A stretch of DNA of 40,184 bases from Candidatus Hydrogenedentota bacterium (GCA_903893795.1 CAITNO010000158.1:1-40184); one strand, 5' to 3'. Positions 9,001 through 15,770 are shown, numbered from the stretch's first letter. Notes: a model not told the origin generated them from the letters alone. Program-made: numbers and translations.

Positions 9001-11426
9001 GCCAGACTGATCGACGCCACACCGCTGGTGGCATCGGCGTATGTCACGGTGTAGGTGACGCTGGCGGTGCTGGTAAGCGTCGCCGACGGCGCGCTGATGG
9101 CAACCGTGGGAGCGGTGGCGTCGCCCGTGGATGTCAGCGTGAACGTCCCTGCCGTACCGGAAACGCGCTTGACGACCAGAATCGCCGTCGTGTTCGTGCC
9201 GGGGGTGTAGCTGATGGACTCGGCTGTGCCGGTGGTCGTGTTGGTGCTTGAGGCAAGAATAACCGGAGTTCCATAGGCCGAGGGGGTGTTGCTGTACAGG
9301 TACAGGTCAAAATCGGCACCGGCGGGCACGGTGAGGGTGGGATTGAACGCCCAGCCCGCGTAGAGGTTGACCTTGCGCGCCCAGGCGCGGCGGTCCGTGG
9401 CCGTCGCACCAAGGGTAATGGTGTTGACCGTGCTGCCCTGCGTGTAGGTCTGGGAAACCGCCTCAATGGCCGCGTCGGGATTGAGCATCCCGTAGCCTTC
9501 ATACATGTCCTTGGAAACAGGGAAGCCGCTTCCGTCAGTCGGAGCCGCGGCACGGTTCAGCGAGGGATTCTGGACGTTGGTTTCGCGGGTCGTGTTCGTT
9601 TCGGTGGCCGTGGCGCAGAGCACCATTTTCACCTGACGGGGATGGGCACTGGAGGCAAAACTCCAGGTGGTTCCGGCCTGCTGCATGGCATCGGTCACCA
9701 GTGCGGCGCAGCCCGCGACAAACGGGCTGGCCATGGACGTGCCCTGCATGCCGGTATAGTCGTTGGCACGCTGATCGGCCAAGGATGTTCCATCGTTGGT
9801 GTTGCTGTCCACAGAAAGTATTGACGTGTAGTAGCCCGCCGAACCGCCCGGTGCCACGAGGTCCGGTTTGTAGTCTTCCTCCTGGCCGGAAGTGGAACCG
9901 GGGCTGGAAAAGCCTTCGCTCGAGTAGCTGGTCAGCGCGTTCACGTCATTCGACGCTGCCACAGTGATGGCCATCGCTGCACGCCCGGGATCGGCCACTT
10001 TGCGGTAAGCCAGCGTGGTCTGAGTCCCATCGTTTCCGGCGGAGCAGCATACTGTAATGCCGTTGTTTACGGCCGTGTTTGTTTTCTGGCGCACCGTCGT
10101 GTTGGTGGTCGGGTATCCGCTTGCATCAGTCATGCCAAGGCTCATGTTGATGACTTTAATATTGTTGGCGGACCTGTTTGTGACCATGTCATCCAGTGCG
10201 GCGCTTATGTACGAGGACGTTCCGGAACCTGCGTTGGTGAACACTTTGCCGCCTGCCCATTTGCAGGAGGGCGCGACACCGCGAAGCTTGTTGAACCCGT
10301 CCCCGACAGCGGGATAATTGGGTATGGTGCTGGTCACCGCAAACTGGCCCATCGCGCCATTGCTAAGAAGTGCGGGTGAGTAGGCATTGGTGGAAACGGG
10401 TGTCAATGTGTTGGCTTCGGAAATGCCGGTGCTGCCGGTTGTGGCGGCGGAAATGGCCGCCCAGGTGCCCGCGGTGCCTTTCGCAAGATAAACCTGATAC
10501 AGGGATGTCGTGCCGCCGCCGATCCAAACCGCAGTGGAACTGTAAGTGATGGAGGTGGTGGGAAGGTCCACGGGGGCGGGGGAGAAACTTCCGCTGGCCG
10601 CGCCGGTCAGATCGCCCTTGTCCGTCACGTAGAGCGTTCCCGTGGCCGATCCGGCTGCCGCCCCGGTTCCCAAGGCAATTCCGCTCACATGGGAGCCGTG
10701 CCCGCCGTAGTCAACCGCGGTCGCACTTCCCTCGCCGGTGTAGTCCGCCCAAAACTGCTGACGACCGCTGAGGTCGGTATGGCTGCCGTCCACGCCCGTG
10801 TCCAGTATGGCTATCGTGATGTTTGCATTTCCGCTGAAGCCTGATGCGCTGCCGGCAAAACCTGAAACCCATGCCGGGCGGACACGTCCCGTGCGCGTGG
10901 CCATGTCCAAATGCAGAACCGTCGGCGTCGCCTCCTGCACCAGAACAAGACTGCCACCGAGCATCCACGGCAGGGAACTCACTTCTTTCAGTGCTATGCG
11001 CCCGTTCCAACCGTAGGAAAGAGACCTGTACATGTACGTAATCTCGCCGCCCATCGCGAGGAACGTGTCTATCTGCTCCTGGGTCACCTGTGTGCCGAAG
11101 ATCAACTCGACGTCGGTCATCTGGTCCAGGGCCATGCTGGCCGTGGCCCGCAGCATCAATCCGGGCGCGCTTGTTGACGTGGATTCAGCCGTCCGCATCC
11201 GGTCTTCCAGCACATCCGACACCAGGTTCCCGTCCGCGTCCTCGGGATACATGTCCGAAATGACCGGTGGAATCTCCGGCACGGGGGGCGGGGTGAAGTT
11301 TTCGGCCATTGCGATGCCGCAGAGCAAGAGTGGAAGGAGAGTCATCCCCGCAATAAGCACCCTCCTTAAGAAGAATCGCTTGTTTCCATACGCGCACCGA
11401 TGCCGACCCACAAGGTAATTCATCAT
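1..11426 (-). CDS. Giant secreted subtilisin-like (S8) protease with Ig, DUF5011, kelch, HYR and propeller modules (C-terminus off the left edge)
   Basis: I followed one frame from the ATG at 11426 to the window edge (3808 codons, no stop) and checked its phase at five places. A long signal peptide ends near AMA|EN (residues ~41-42). An I9-like propeptide spans about 103-170. The S8 domain shows Asp209 (AILDTGVDG), His243 (GHGSHVSG), oxyanion Asn465 (CSAGNDG) and Ser564 (GTSMASPFVAG), so the triad is complete. A PPC-like beta domain follows (~683-763), then Ig-like FSEAVTGF repeats (~766-1298), two DUF5011-type repeats, six kelch-type repeats (~1453-1896), eleven DUF5011 repeats (~1898-2756), an Ig plus KNH/GPI-anchored-like module (~2758-2970), four DUF5011 repeats (~2971-3276), an HYR domain (~3278-3361), a delta-60-like propeller (~3363-3655) and the start of a second Ig/KNH module. 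Extracellular or surface adhesion plus proteolysis is inferred. The second ATG (11423) lies better spaced from GAGG than the first. Confidence 0.93.
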   Translation of the reverse strand, partial: MMNYLVGRHRCAYGNKRFFLRRVLIAGMTLLPLLLCGIAMAENFTPPPVPEIPPVISDMYPEDADGNLVSDVLEDRMRTAESTSTSAPGLMLRATASMALDQMTDVELIFGTQVTQEQIDTFLAMGGEITYMYRSLSYGWNGRIALKEVSSLPWMLGGSLVLVQEATPTVLHLDMATRTGRVRPAWVSGFAGSASGFSGNANITIAILDTGVDGSHTDLSGRQQFWADYTGEGSATAVDYGGHGSHVSGIALGTGAAAGSATGTLYVTDKGDLTGAASGSFSPAPVDLPTTSITYSSTAVWIGGGTTSLYQVYLAKGTAGTWAAISAATTGSTGISEANTLTPVSTNAYSPALLSNGAMGQFAVTSTIPNYPAVGDGFNKLRGVAPSCKWAGGKVFTNAGSGTSSYISAALDDMVTNRSANNIKVINMSLGMTDASGYPTTNTTVRQKTNTAVNNGITVCCSAGNDGTQTTLAYRKVADPGRAAMAITVAASNDVNALTSYSSEGFSSPGSTSGQEEDYKPDLVAPGGSAGYYTSILSVDSNTNDGTSLADQRANDYTGMQGTSMASPFVAGCAALVTDAMQQAGTTWSFASSAHPRQVKMVLCATATETNTTRETNVQNPSLNRAAAPTDGSGFPVSKDMYEGYGMLNPDAAIEAVSQTYTQGSTVNTITLGATATDRRAWARKVNLYAGWAFNPTLTVPAGADFDLYLYSNTPSAYGTPVILASSTNTTTGTAESISYTPGTNTTAILVVKRVSGTAGTFTLTSTGDATAPTVAISAPSATLTSTASVTYTVTYADATSGVASISLASGNITLNKTATANGTVGVSGTGNTRTVTISGITGTGTLGISIAAGTALDNMGNSAAAAGPSATFTVDNTAPTISSISAPSTTPTRTGPVTYTVNFSEAVTGFDAAADVQVNTTGTATGTVTSVTGSGSGPYTVTLNPVGGDGTIGITVKAASCTDTVGNGNTVSTASATCTVDNTAPTVSSISAPSTALTRTGPVTYTVNFSEAVTGFNAASDVQVNTTGTATGTVASVTGTGSGPYTVTFNPVGGDGTIGITVKAASCTDTAGNSNTASSASAAFTVDNTVPTVTSVSAPSAAATRTGPVTYTVNFSEAVTGFDATADIQLNTTGTPTATVAVSGSGSGPYTVTLNPVAGNGTIGITVKAACCTDTAGNSNTVSSASATFTVDNTAPTVTSVSAPSATLTRTGPVSYTVSFSEAVTGFDAAADIQLNTTGSPTATVAVTGTGSGPYTVTLSPVGGSGTIGITVKAASCTDPAGNGNTASGASATFTVDNAAPVITLLGSSTVTVVCNSVYSDAGATATDNVSGNLTAGIAVTNPVNTAIPGTYTVRYNVSDSAGNSAIEVTRLVTVSDTTAPVITLNGSASVALPCGSAYTDAGATATDTCAGSRTVTVTGTANASAAGTYTLTYTANDGNGNNAAPVSRIVTVTNTATSATNNWTWMKGASTITQNGTYGTQGTPAAANTPGARTQAASWTDASGKLWVFGGSGRTASSSGWLNDLWKYDPATGNWTWMKGASTASQNGVYGTQGTPAAANTPGARTHPVSWTDASGKLWLFGGEGYAASGGSGYLNDLWKYDPATGYWTWMKGASTTGQVGVYGTLGIPDAANMPGARGYATSWTDASGKLWLFGGYYYVSLSNYGPLNDLWQYDPATGNWTWIKGASTANQLGTYGTKGVAAAANTPGARNRALSWVDGSGKLWLFGGEGYAASGSSSHLNDLWQYDLASGNWTWMKGASTGNQYGSYGTKGVAAASNTPGARGRAVAGVSVSGKLLLLGGEGNGASGSGDLNDLWQYDLATGNWTWMKGASTANQYGSYGTQGTPAPSNIPGGRDSAVSCSDSAGRLWLFGGYGYDSAGSWNIINDLWKIETSTDTVSPVITLNGPATATVECGGAYTDAGATAADACSGVAAVTASGSVNTAVAGLYTLTYSADDGIGNVAVAARVVTVTDTNQPVITLNGPGTVTVECGGAYSDAGAMASDACTGSRTVTTGGSVNAAAVGTYTLTYTANDGNGNFAVPVSRVVTVADTSAPVVTLTGSATVTIECGGTFDPYAGISVWDACAGSLPVSICDPCPPCVVNTSVPGCYTLHYCGIGDGHGNSALPFTRRFCVVDTAGPVITLDGSAAVTVECGTWYTDPGATAIDACVGSLDVTRGGWVDTNAPGAYTLVYSATDGVNTPAEVLRTVTVSDTTKPVLTLNGSAAVTVECAAVYTDAGATASDACAASLTVTTGGSVNAAVPGGYTLTYNANDGQGNNALQITRVVTVSDTAKPVITLNGSATVTVECGGGYTDAGATASDTCAGGLTVTTGGSVNPAVVGAYTLTYNATDGHGNSADQVTRVVTVSDTARPVITLNGSATVTVECGGGYTDAGATAGDVCAGSLTAGIVIVNPVNASVPGIYTVTYNVSDGTNAAAQVTRAVTVADTTAPVVTLTGAAELSIECGGVYTELGATATDGCGAGPLAVCGAVDPQVPGVYAVDYSVTDGGGNTGQAARMVTVSDTAPPVITLNGPAAVRVECGAAYTDAGATASDLCAGSIEVTFGGTVDTASVGVYTLTYNGNDGNGNSAVQLTRVVTVSDTAKPVITLTASAAVAVECGGAYTDAGATAGDACAGNLTVTTGGSVNPAVVGAYTLTYNANDGNGNSADPVTRVVTVSDTVKPVITLLGSTPVSVPNGSNYTDAGATATDACAGSLTANIVVTNPVNTAIAGSYTVRYNVGDGHNAANEVTRVVNVSGLPPAVTVNQAVTQADPVGPPSGAFPVQFTVVFSEAVTGFTVGDVAWGSGTLTPTTYTITGSGPSYTINVTAATGTGTLCATLPPGVVVGMATGLGNLASTSLDNCVTVGTPSVTVTAPASGNYWAIGSTHAVTWTAPLVTGNVSINLYTYPAGTFVTLASGIPASQGSWNWTIPSGQTAGTQYRMRVVGTSYAGFGPVSPNYFTIGCPRLALNGATPLTLECGTFYTDAGATASDGFTPALTVTTGGSVNTAVVGCYTLTYDTCGPACCAPQISRVVCVVDTAPPVITLNGSAAMMVECGNGFTDPGATATDACVGSVTVTVGGATVNPSVPGIYTLVYNANDGHGHPAVQVTRVVTVSDTVKPVIALNGSAAVAVECGAAYTDAGATSTDACAGSLTVTTGGATVNPAVPGVYTVTYNAGDSHNAADQVTRVVTVSDTVKPVITLLGSTPVQVERGAAYTDAGATASDACAGDLTSGIAVTNPVNTAVAGAYTVRYNVGDGHNAANEVTRVVNVAFVDHPPTITTCPPGRSLPTDANCCAIVPNLIPEMSATDDITPAGSLVKTQVPPAGTEVCGAGVHMVTISVKDEVLNETTCAVALTLTAFDYATSLETVVPWAVNNGGGGAIYAVASTATTLYVGGNFTGAGPVGSVSASGWKNLAKIDIATGTVDATWQPVVESGTYPVRALALSADGGTLYVANGGMVDAVNIATKAVTRLTSQSNYINALAVSQGLLYFGGANMGSNHCLGVITLSTGLFYGWMTNVTAAVTAEAVAGDSLYLGLATSIGKLDMTTGAVTTFAAANGAVKGLAASCGAVYAGGAFTTLGGLPRSGLAVLDGSGNVQTAWVPVLAAAGAVNALCVTDTALYGTGAFTTVDGYGFPGVVRFANTTPVTVTVNQAAGQIDPSPPPSVSVPFQFSVLFSEPVTGFAVGDVVWTGTATGITYSIAGSGASYTINVTASGTGSLCPTIPAGKCNGAAGNYNAASTGTDSCVLLSPDPPTLTVTAPTAGTYWGAGTTKAITWTAPLVTGNVTISLYDYTPAPGDA
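1605..2515 (-). repeat. DUF5011-type Ig-like repeat array, block C (4 units)
   Basis: Four units of about 76-79 codons, each carrying the pattern ITLNGS..V.VECG..YTDAGATA.DAC.GSLTV and ending VTRVVTVSD. They lie between an Ig/KNH module and an HYR domain of the giant protease. The fold is inferred from known DUF5011/Cry22-like Ig domains. Confidence 0.8.
3160..5738 (-). repeat. DUF5011-type Ig-like repeat array, block B (11 units)
   Basis: Eleven tandem units with a period of about 234 bp (78 codons). The unit near 5170-5210 is divergent, with extra cysteines (CDPCPPC) and no DAGATA motif. The units at about 4241 and 4475 are nearly identical at the DNA level over some 85 bp and both contain a run of eight C. 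The array separates the kelch block from the Ig/KNH module. Confidence 0.82.
5740..7040 (-). repeat. Kelch-type beta-propeller repeat array (6 units)
   Basis: Six units carry NWTWMKGAS followed by YGT.GT.AA.NTPGAR, SWTD.SGKLWLFGG and LNDLW.YD. The Met codon of WMKG (Ile in one unit) is at 7025, 6809, 6590, 6371, 6152 and 5936, giving periods of 216-219 bp (72-73 codons). Six blades suggest one closed propeller. It is inserted between the second and third DUF5011 units of the giant protease. Confidence 0.85.
7072..7530 (-). repeat. DUF5011-type Ig-like repeat array, block A (2 units)
   Basis: Two DUF5011-type units (SVYSDAGATATD and SAYTDAGATATD) lie between the Ig-like FSEAVTGF repeats and the kelch propeller of the giant protease. 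Confidence 0.75.
7531..9130 (-). repeat. Bacterial Ig-like FSEAVTGF repeats (4 close units plus 1 divergent)
   Basis: The junction TVDNTAPT recurs with the coding-strand complement of ttgtccac at 8797, 8479, 8161, 7846 and 7531. Spacing is 318, 318, 315 and 315 bp (105-106 codons). Each unit contains TGPVTYTVNFSEAVTGF (or a close variant) and NPVGG.GTIGITVKAA. A more divergent first unit occupies about 8806-9130. Confidence 0.82.
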
Positions 11427-11580
11427 GAACCTCACTTTCCCTCTATTCGTTGTCGTCACAATGTCCAAGTCAGGCGCTATGTTCTGGCGGGACATGGTTC
11501 ACCCTTGAAACCAACACATTCCACTGACCCATGGACCACTCGCCTGAAGGATGGTCCAATTTCACGCTTTTATGAGATTA

Positions 11581-11609
11581 ATACTATTCCCCCTCGGCTG
11601 GGGTGTCAA
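11581..11609 (-). promoter_or_regulatory. Sigma70-type promoter for the giant protease
   Basis: Reading the minus strand, a perfect -35 TTGACA (11609-11604) is followed after 17 bp by TAGTAT (11586-11581). It points at the protease start 155 bp downstream. Hexamers and spacing are seen directly; promoter activity is inferred. Confidence 0.65.
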
Positions 11610-11697
11610 GTAAAAGAAAGCTTGCCCGACAACCTGGCCGATTGGTGCAACCACTTTGGAAGGAGCGGCTGCCCTGGGAGGCCGACCTGCCACAGCG

Positions 11698-11727
11698 TTG
11701 ACAACGGTTCTTGCGGTTGTGGACAAT
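11698..11727 (+). promoter_or_regulatory. Sigma70-type promoter for the WD40 kinase
   Basis: A perfect -35 TTGACA at 11698-11703 is followed after 18 bp by GACAAT at 11722-11727 (4 of 6 matches to TATAAT). It lies about 50 bp upstream of the kinase ATG, a normal distance. Confidence 0.5.
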
Positions 11728-11778
11728 CATGGAGCAGGCTCCGGGTGAGGGCCTGCCAACACGGGGTGTCCCACAGGC

Positions 11779-14700
11779 ATGGACCCGAACCACAACCTAC
11801 TCTTCGCACTGGCCGCCGTGGCCGCGGGCAAGGTGTCTCCAGGACAACTTGCGGCGGCGGCGCGGATTGGCGGCACTGAAGACGGTGCCGACCTCGGGGA
11901 GCGGTTGACCCTTGCCGGGTTCCTGACCGCACCGGACCGGGAGGCGGTTGGCGCCGCAGTGGACCGGGAGCTTCGCAAGCGCAAGGGAAACGCTCTGGCG
12001 GCCTTTGTGTCGCTCTGGCGCTCGGCGGCCGATTCTTCCACGCTTGCGGAACTCTTCCCAGAAGCTTCCGGCGCACCCGAAGTGCCTGACGACACCCTGC
12101 CCGGCATGCCCCCTGAAACCCTTGCCGGGGATGCCTTCTCCGAAGCCACCATTGCCATGCAGGCTTCTGGGGCGGTGGCCCCGGAAACGGAAGTTTCCAC
12201 GGCGGACGAGATTCCGGCGGTGCGCGAACATGCGGGCCGCTACCGGGAAATACGGACCTTTGCCAAAGGCGGCATGGGCCGGATTCTGCTAGTGCACGAC
12301 ACGCACCTCGGCCGCGACGTGGCGCTCAAGCAGTTGCTCCCCGAAATGGGCGGATACACCCTCCGGGACGGCGTGCCGACGGCGGAACTCCTGACCGTGC
12401 CCCTGCTTGCCCGCTTCCTGCAAGAGGCGCGGGTGACGGGCCAACTGGAGCACCCGTCCATTGTCCCGGTCTACGAACTGGGCTGCCGGGCCGACGGCTC
12501 TTTGTATTACACCATGCGGCTCGTCAAGGGCCGCTCGCTGGAGGAGGAGATTGAGGCGCGGGCCGCGTTGTCCGACCGTCTCGGCCTGCTCACCCATTTC
12601 TTGGACCTTTGCCAGGCCGTGGCCTATGCGCACAGCCGCGGCGTAATCCACCGCGACATCAAGCCGCTGAACGTGATGATCGGGGAGTTCGGCGAGACCG
12701 TGGTTATAGACTGGGGCATTGCCAAGGCGCGGGACACGCAGGACATCCACGTTGGGGACCTGCGCGAGGCGGTGAAGCTGCTGCGGACAACCGACGCCGA
12801 CAGCACGGTGAAAACCGTCCACGGCGAGACGCTGGGCTCGCCCTACTACATGCCCCCCGAGCAGGCTGCAGGCGATTTGGGGGCCATCGACGAACGGTCC
12901 GACATCTACTCGCTGGGGGCGGTACTTTACACTATCCTGACCGGCAGGCCGCCCTATCACAGGATGACCGTGGGTGAGTTCCTGGAAAAGGTGCCGACCC
13001 GTCCACCGCAGCCGGTGGGACAACTGGAGCCGGGGGCGCCGCGTGAACTGGCGGCAGTCTGCGCGCGGGCCATGGCCCGCAACCCGGAAGACCGGTATGC
13101 GGCGGCCCGCGAACTGGTCGAGGAGATCCAGCGCTACCTGTCCGGCGGTTTTGTCAGCGCCTACAATTACCATTTTTCCGAACTGGCGCAGCGCTTTGTG
13201 TCGAAACACCAAAAGGTGCTGGTGACCTCGGCCGTGGCGACGGGCGCACTGCTGGCGCTGGGTGTCTATTCCTACGTGCAGGTGCAGCGGGAGCGCGATC
13301 TGGCGCGGGCGCAGGAGCGCATCGCCGTGGAGCAAGGGGCAAAGGCGGTCGCTTCGCTTGAACAGGCCCAGCAGGCGCGCGCCACCGCTGATCGCGAGCG
13401 CGCCGCCGCCGAATCCGCCCGCGCCACGGCGGATCAGGAGCGCAGCCGGGCCGAGCACGAGCTGTATTACGCGGACATCGCCCTGGCGCAGCGTTCCGTG
13501 CAGGAAAGCCGCATGGGTCAGGCGCGGGCGCTGCTCGATGCGGCGCCCGCCGCGCTGCGCGACTGGGAATGGCGCCATCTGGCCCGGGAGGCCAACGGGG
13601 ACTGCATGGCCCTCCAGACAGGCGGCATGTTTGCCGCCTTCTGCGACGAGGGCCGGGAACTGGTCACGGCGCGCCCCAACGGCATGGTGACCGCCAGCAG
13701 TCTGGCCACGGGCGAACTCGTTCGCACCTTTGTGGAGTCGGGCGGATTTGGCAGCGCCTTCGCGGTGGATACGGCGGGGGCGCGGCTGGCCGTCTCCTCG
13801 GCCAAGGCCGTGGCGGTGTGGAATGTGGCCGACGGCAGGGAACTGTTTCATTTCGACGAGCCCAACGAGGCGCTTACGCGCAATTTCCTCTCCCTTTCGG
13901 CCGACGGACGACGGGTGGCCGCCCTCGGCACGGACCGAAGGCTGCGCGTTTGGGACGTGGAGACGGGCGCGATTGTGTTCGAGCGCGCCGTCAATTCCCA
14001 GCAGGGATTCGAGATCTGGCTGTCGCCCAAGGGCGAACAGTTGCTGCTGGCCGGAAGCGACCTCGGCGACGCAGGCCTGGTGCGCACCGTGACGCTGCTC
14101 GACCTGCCCTCGGGCAGGAAGGTGGGGCAGAGCGACCTCGGCGACGTGATGTCGCTGCATGGCGCCGCATTCAGTCCCGATGGCGCGCGGGTTGCACTGG
14201 CGCTGGACAACGCGGCCCAGGTGTGGGACACGCGGGAATGGAAGCAGATTCGGGAGCTTGCCGGCCGTTTCGGACATCCCGACACGCTGGCCTTCAGCGC
14301 CGACGGGGCGATGCTGGCGGCGGGCACCCTGGACGGCGACGTCATCCTCTGGGACCGCACCAACGACCACGAGCAGCGCGTTTCCCGCGCCCATGCGGAG
14401 GCGGTGCGCAAGGTGGCCTTCCGGCCCGACGGCAAATGGCTGGCCACGGCGGGCTTTGACCGCGTCGCCCGCCTTTGGGAGTCCCCCAGCCTTCGTCCCA
14501 TCCAGACCTTGCGCGGCCACGACCGCTCCCTCTTCTCCCTCGCCTTCAGCCCCAACGGCGAGAAACTCGCCACCGGTTCCTTCGACGGCACCACGCGCGT
14601 CTGGGACCTGAGACGGGAACTGCAATACACGACCCCGCGCGCCGTGGCGGGCAATGGGGCGGCGGGAATCGTCGCCGGTGCCCTGGACAACGGTATTGCG

Positions 14701-15741
14701 CTGTGGAGCGCCGACACAGGCATTCGGACCGCCACGCTGGACACGGCCGGGGCGAAAGTGCGGACCCTCGCTTTTGACCGGGCGGGCACGCGGCTTGCCG
14801 CGGCCGTCGAGACGGCCCCGCGGGAACGGGCGCTGGTGCTGTGGAAGGTGGCCGACGGCGCGGAGGCGGCGCGCATTCCCTTTTCGGGTGAGGCGGACCG
14901 GATATGCTTCACCGGCGCGGAGGACCAGTTCGTCGCCGTGCGCGCCGGGTCCTGGCTGAACGTGTTTGACGCGGCCTCGGGGGCCGCGGTCTGGAAACTG
15001 GCCGGGGTGGTGGACCTCGCCTTCCGGCGCGACGGCAAACAGCTCGCCGTCTGCTCGCTGCCCGAAGACCCGACGCTCATGCGCGAACAGCAGGACGTTA
15101 CCCTCTATGACACGGCCTCCTGGGCCAAGGCGGGACAGTTTGCCGTGCCCACCAGTTTCACCGCCGCGCTGACCTGGTCACCCGATCTGAAACGGCTCGC
15201 CCTGGGCGCGCAGGTGCTCTCCGAGAAGGAATGGCGCGGCGGCGCCTACCTGTGGGACTTGGATCATCCTGAAACGCCCCGGTGGCTGCAGGGGCACGAC
15301 TCACTGGTCTCCTCCATAGCCTTTGACCCGACGGGCAGCCACCTTGCCACCGGCGGAAAAGACGGCCGCCTGGTGCTGTGGCAGACGGACTCGGGGGCCG
15401 AGCAATGGCGGACGGCCGCCCACGGCAGCGACATTCAGGATGTCGCCTTCAACCCCGAGGGCACGCGCCTCGCCACGGCTGGACGCGACGGTTTCTTCAA
15501 GCTGTGGAGCGCCAGCGACGGCCGCGAAGTGCTCACCCTGCCGACGGAAACAACGGCGGCAGGCGGCGAGGCCACGCCGTCGAAGGTGTCCTTTGACTCG
15601 GAAGGGCGTTACCTGCTGACCATCACCGAACCGACCCTGCAACCGCCCCTATTCCGCTGGGCCGTTTCCGCACAACTGACCCAAGCGTCCGACACACCGT
15701 TGCAGGAGCGCATCGAGTCCTGGAAGCGCACCGGCAGGTAG
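11779..15741 (+). CDS. Membrane-anchored Hanks-type Ser/Thr protein kinase with C-terminal WD40 propellers
   Basis: This 1320-residue protein phosphorylates Ser/Thr residues by family. An N-terminal leader (1-150) is followed by a PknB-like kinase domain (~155-450): the Gly-rich loop KGGMGRI, Lys184 in VALK, HRDIK with catalytic Asp293, and metal-binding Asp311 in DWG rather than DFG, a variant I recall as frequent in planctomycete kinases. PPEQAAG and DIYSLGAVLY follow. A transmembrane helix lies at ~480-500, then an Ala/Glu/Arg-rich coiled coil (~505-575). Residues ~620-1300 carry about 14 WD40-type blade endings (VAVWN, LRVWD, VILWD, ARLWE, LVLWQ, FKLWS and others), which would make two seven-bladed propellers. 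The propellers are probably outside the membrane and could sense ligands or partners. An in-frame stop at 11746 leaves 11779 as the only ATG start. The gene shares a divergent promoter region with the giant protease. Confidence 0.95.
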   Translation: MDPNHNLLFALAAVAAGKVSPGQLAAAARIGGTEDGADLGERLTLAGFLTAPDREAVGAAVDRELRKRKGNALAAFVSLWRSAADSSTLAELFPEASGAPEVPDDTLPGMPPETLAGDAFSEATIAMQASGAVAPETEVSTADEIPAVREHAGRYREIRTFAKGGMGRILLVHDTHLGRDVALKQLLPEMGGYTLRDGVPTAELLTVPLLARFLQEARVTGQLEHPSIVPVYELGCRADGSLYYTMRLVKGRSLEEEIEARAALSDRLGLLTHFLDLCQAVAYAHSRGVIHRDIKPLNVMIGEFGETVVIDWGIAKARDTQDIHVGDLREAVKLLRTTDADSTVKTVHGETLGSPYYMPPEQAAGDLGAIDERSDIYSLGAVLYTILTGRPPYHRMTVGEFLEKVPTRPPQPVGQLEPGAPRELAAVCARAMARNPEDRYAAARELVEEIQRYLSGGFVSAYNYHFSELAQRFVSKHQKVLVTSAVATGALLALGVYSYVQVQRERDLARAQERIAVEQGAKAVASLEQAQQARATADRERAAAESARATADQERSRAEHELYYADIALAQRSVQESRMGQARALLDAAPAALRDWEWRHLAREANGDCMALQTGGMFAAFCDEGRELVTARPNGMVTASSLATGELVRTFVESGGFGSAFAVDTAGARLAVSSAKAVAVWNVADGRELFHFDEPNEALTRNFLSLSADGRRVAALGTDRRLRVWDVETGAIVFERAVNSQQGFEIWLSPKGEQLLLAGSDLGDAGLVRTVTLLDLPSGRKVGQSDLGDVMSLHGAAFSPDGARVALALDNAAQVWDTREWKQIRELAGRFGHPDTLAFSADGAMLAAGTLDGDVILWDRTNDHEQRVSRAHAEAVRKVAFRPDGKWLATAGFDRVARLWESPSLRPIQTLRGHDRSLFSLAFSPNGEKLATGSFDGTTRVWDLRRELQYTTPRAVAGNGAAGIVAGALDNGIALWSADTGIRTATLDTAGAKVRTLAFDRAGTRLAAAVETAPRERALVLWKVADGAEAARIPFSGEADRICFTGAEDQFVAVRAGSWLNVFDAASGAAVWKLAGVVDLAFRRDGKQLAVCSLPEDPTLMREQQDVTLYDTASWAKAGQFAVPTSFTAALTWSPDLKRLALGAQVLSEKEWRGGAYLWDLDHPETPRWLQGHDSLVSSIAFDPTGSHLATGGKDGRLVLWQTDSGAEQWRTAAHGSDIQDVAFNPEGTRLATAGRDGFFKLWSASDGREVLTLPTETTAAGGEATPSKVSFDSEGRYLLTITEPTLQPPLFRWAVSAQLTQASDTPLQERIESWKRTGR

Positions 15742-15770
15742 GGTGCCCGCAGCGAAGCGGAGCGCACCGT
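15738..15770 (+). repeat. Dispersed hairpin repeat (family 1, copy 1) at the kinase stop codon
   Basis: A 33-bp element begins at the kinase stop codon and matches 30 of 33 bases of the reverse complement of 32704-32736. GGTGC and GCACC arms can pair around GCAGCGAAGCGG. No T tract follows, so termination is only possible, not shown. Confidence 0.65.

Larger units (their letters stand above)
11427..11778. other. Divergent intergenic region between giant protease and WD40 kinase
   Basis: The region is 352 bp and contains no gene I can support. It holds one promoter-like element for each flanking gene, listed separately. The minus-strand transcript would have a leader of about 150 nt, in which I do not recognise a known riboswitch. 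The centre (about 11520-11610) is more AT-rich than the surroundings. Confidence 0.6.

Noticed and set aside
7441..9054. Series of short hydrophobic frames on the plus strand, about 60-100 codons each
   Set aside because: They repeat with the 315-318 bp period of the Ig-like units on the minus strand and have no independent start signals.
11427..11580. Possible riboswitch in the long leader of the giant protease
   Set aside because: No conserved core of a riboswitch known to me is visible and pairing by eye is weak.
12289..14625. 778-codon minus-strand frame opposite the kinase
   Set aside because: Composition is Arg/Gly/His-rich without motifs; the plus strand encodes an unambiguous kinase and WD40 blades.
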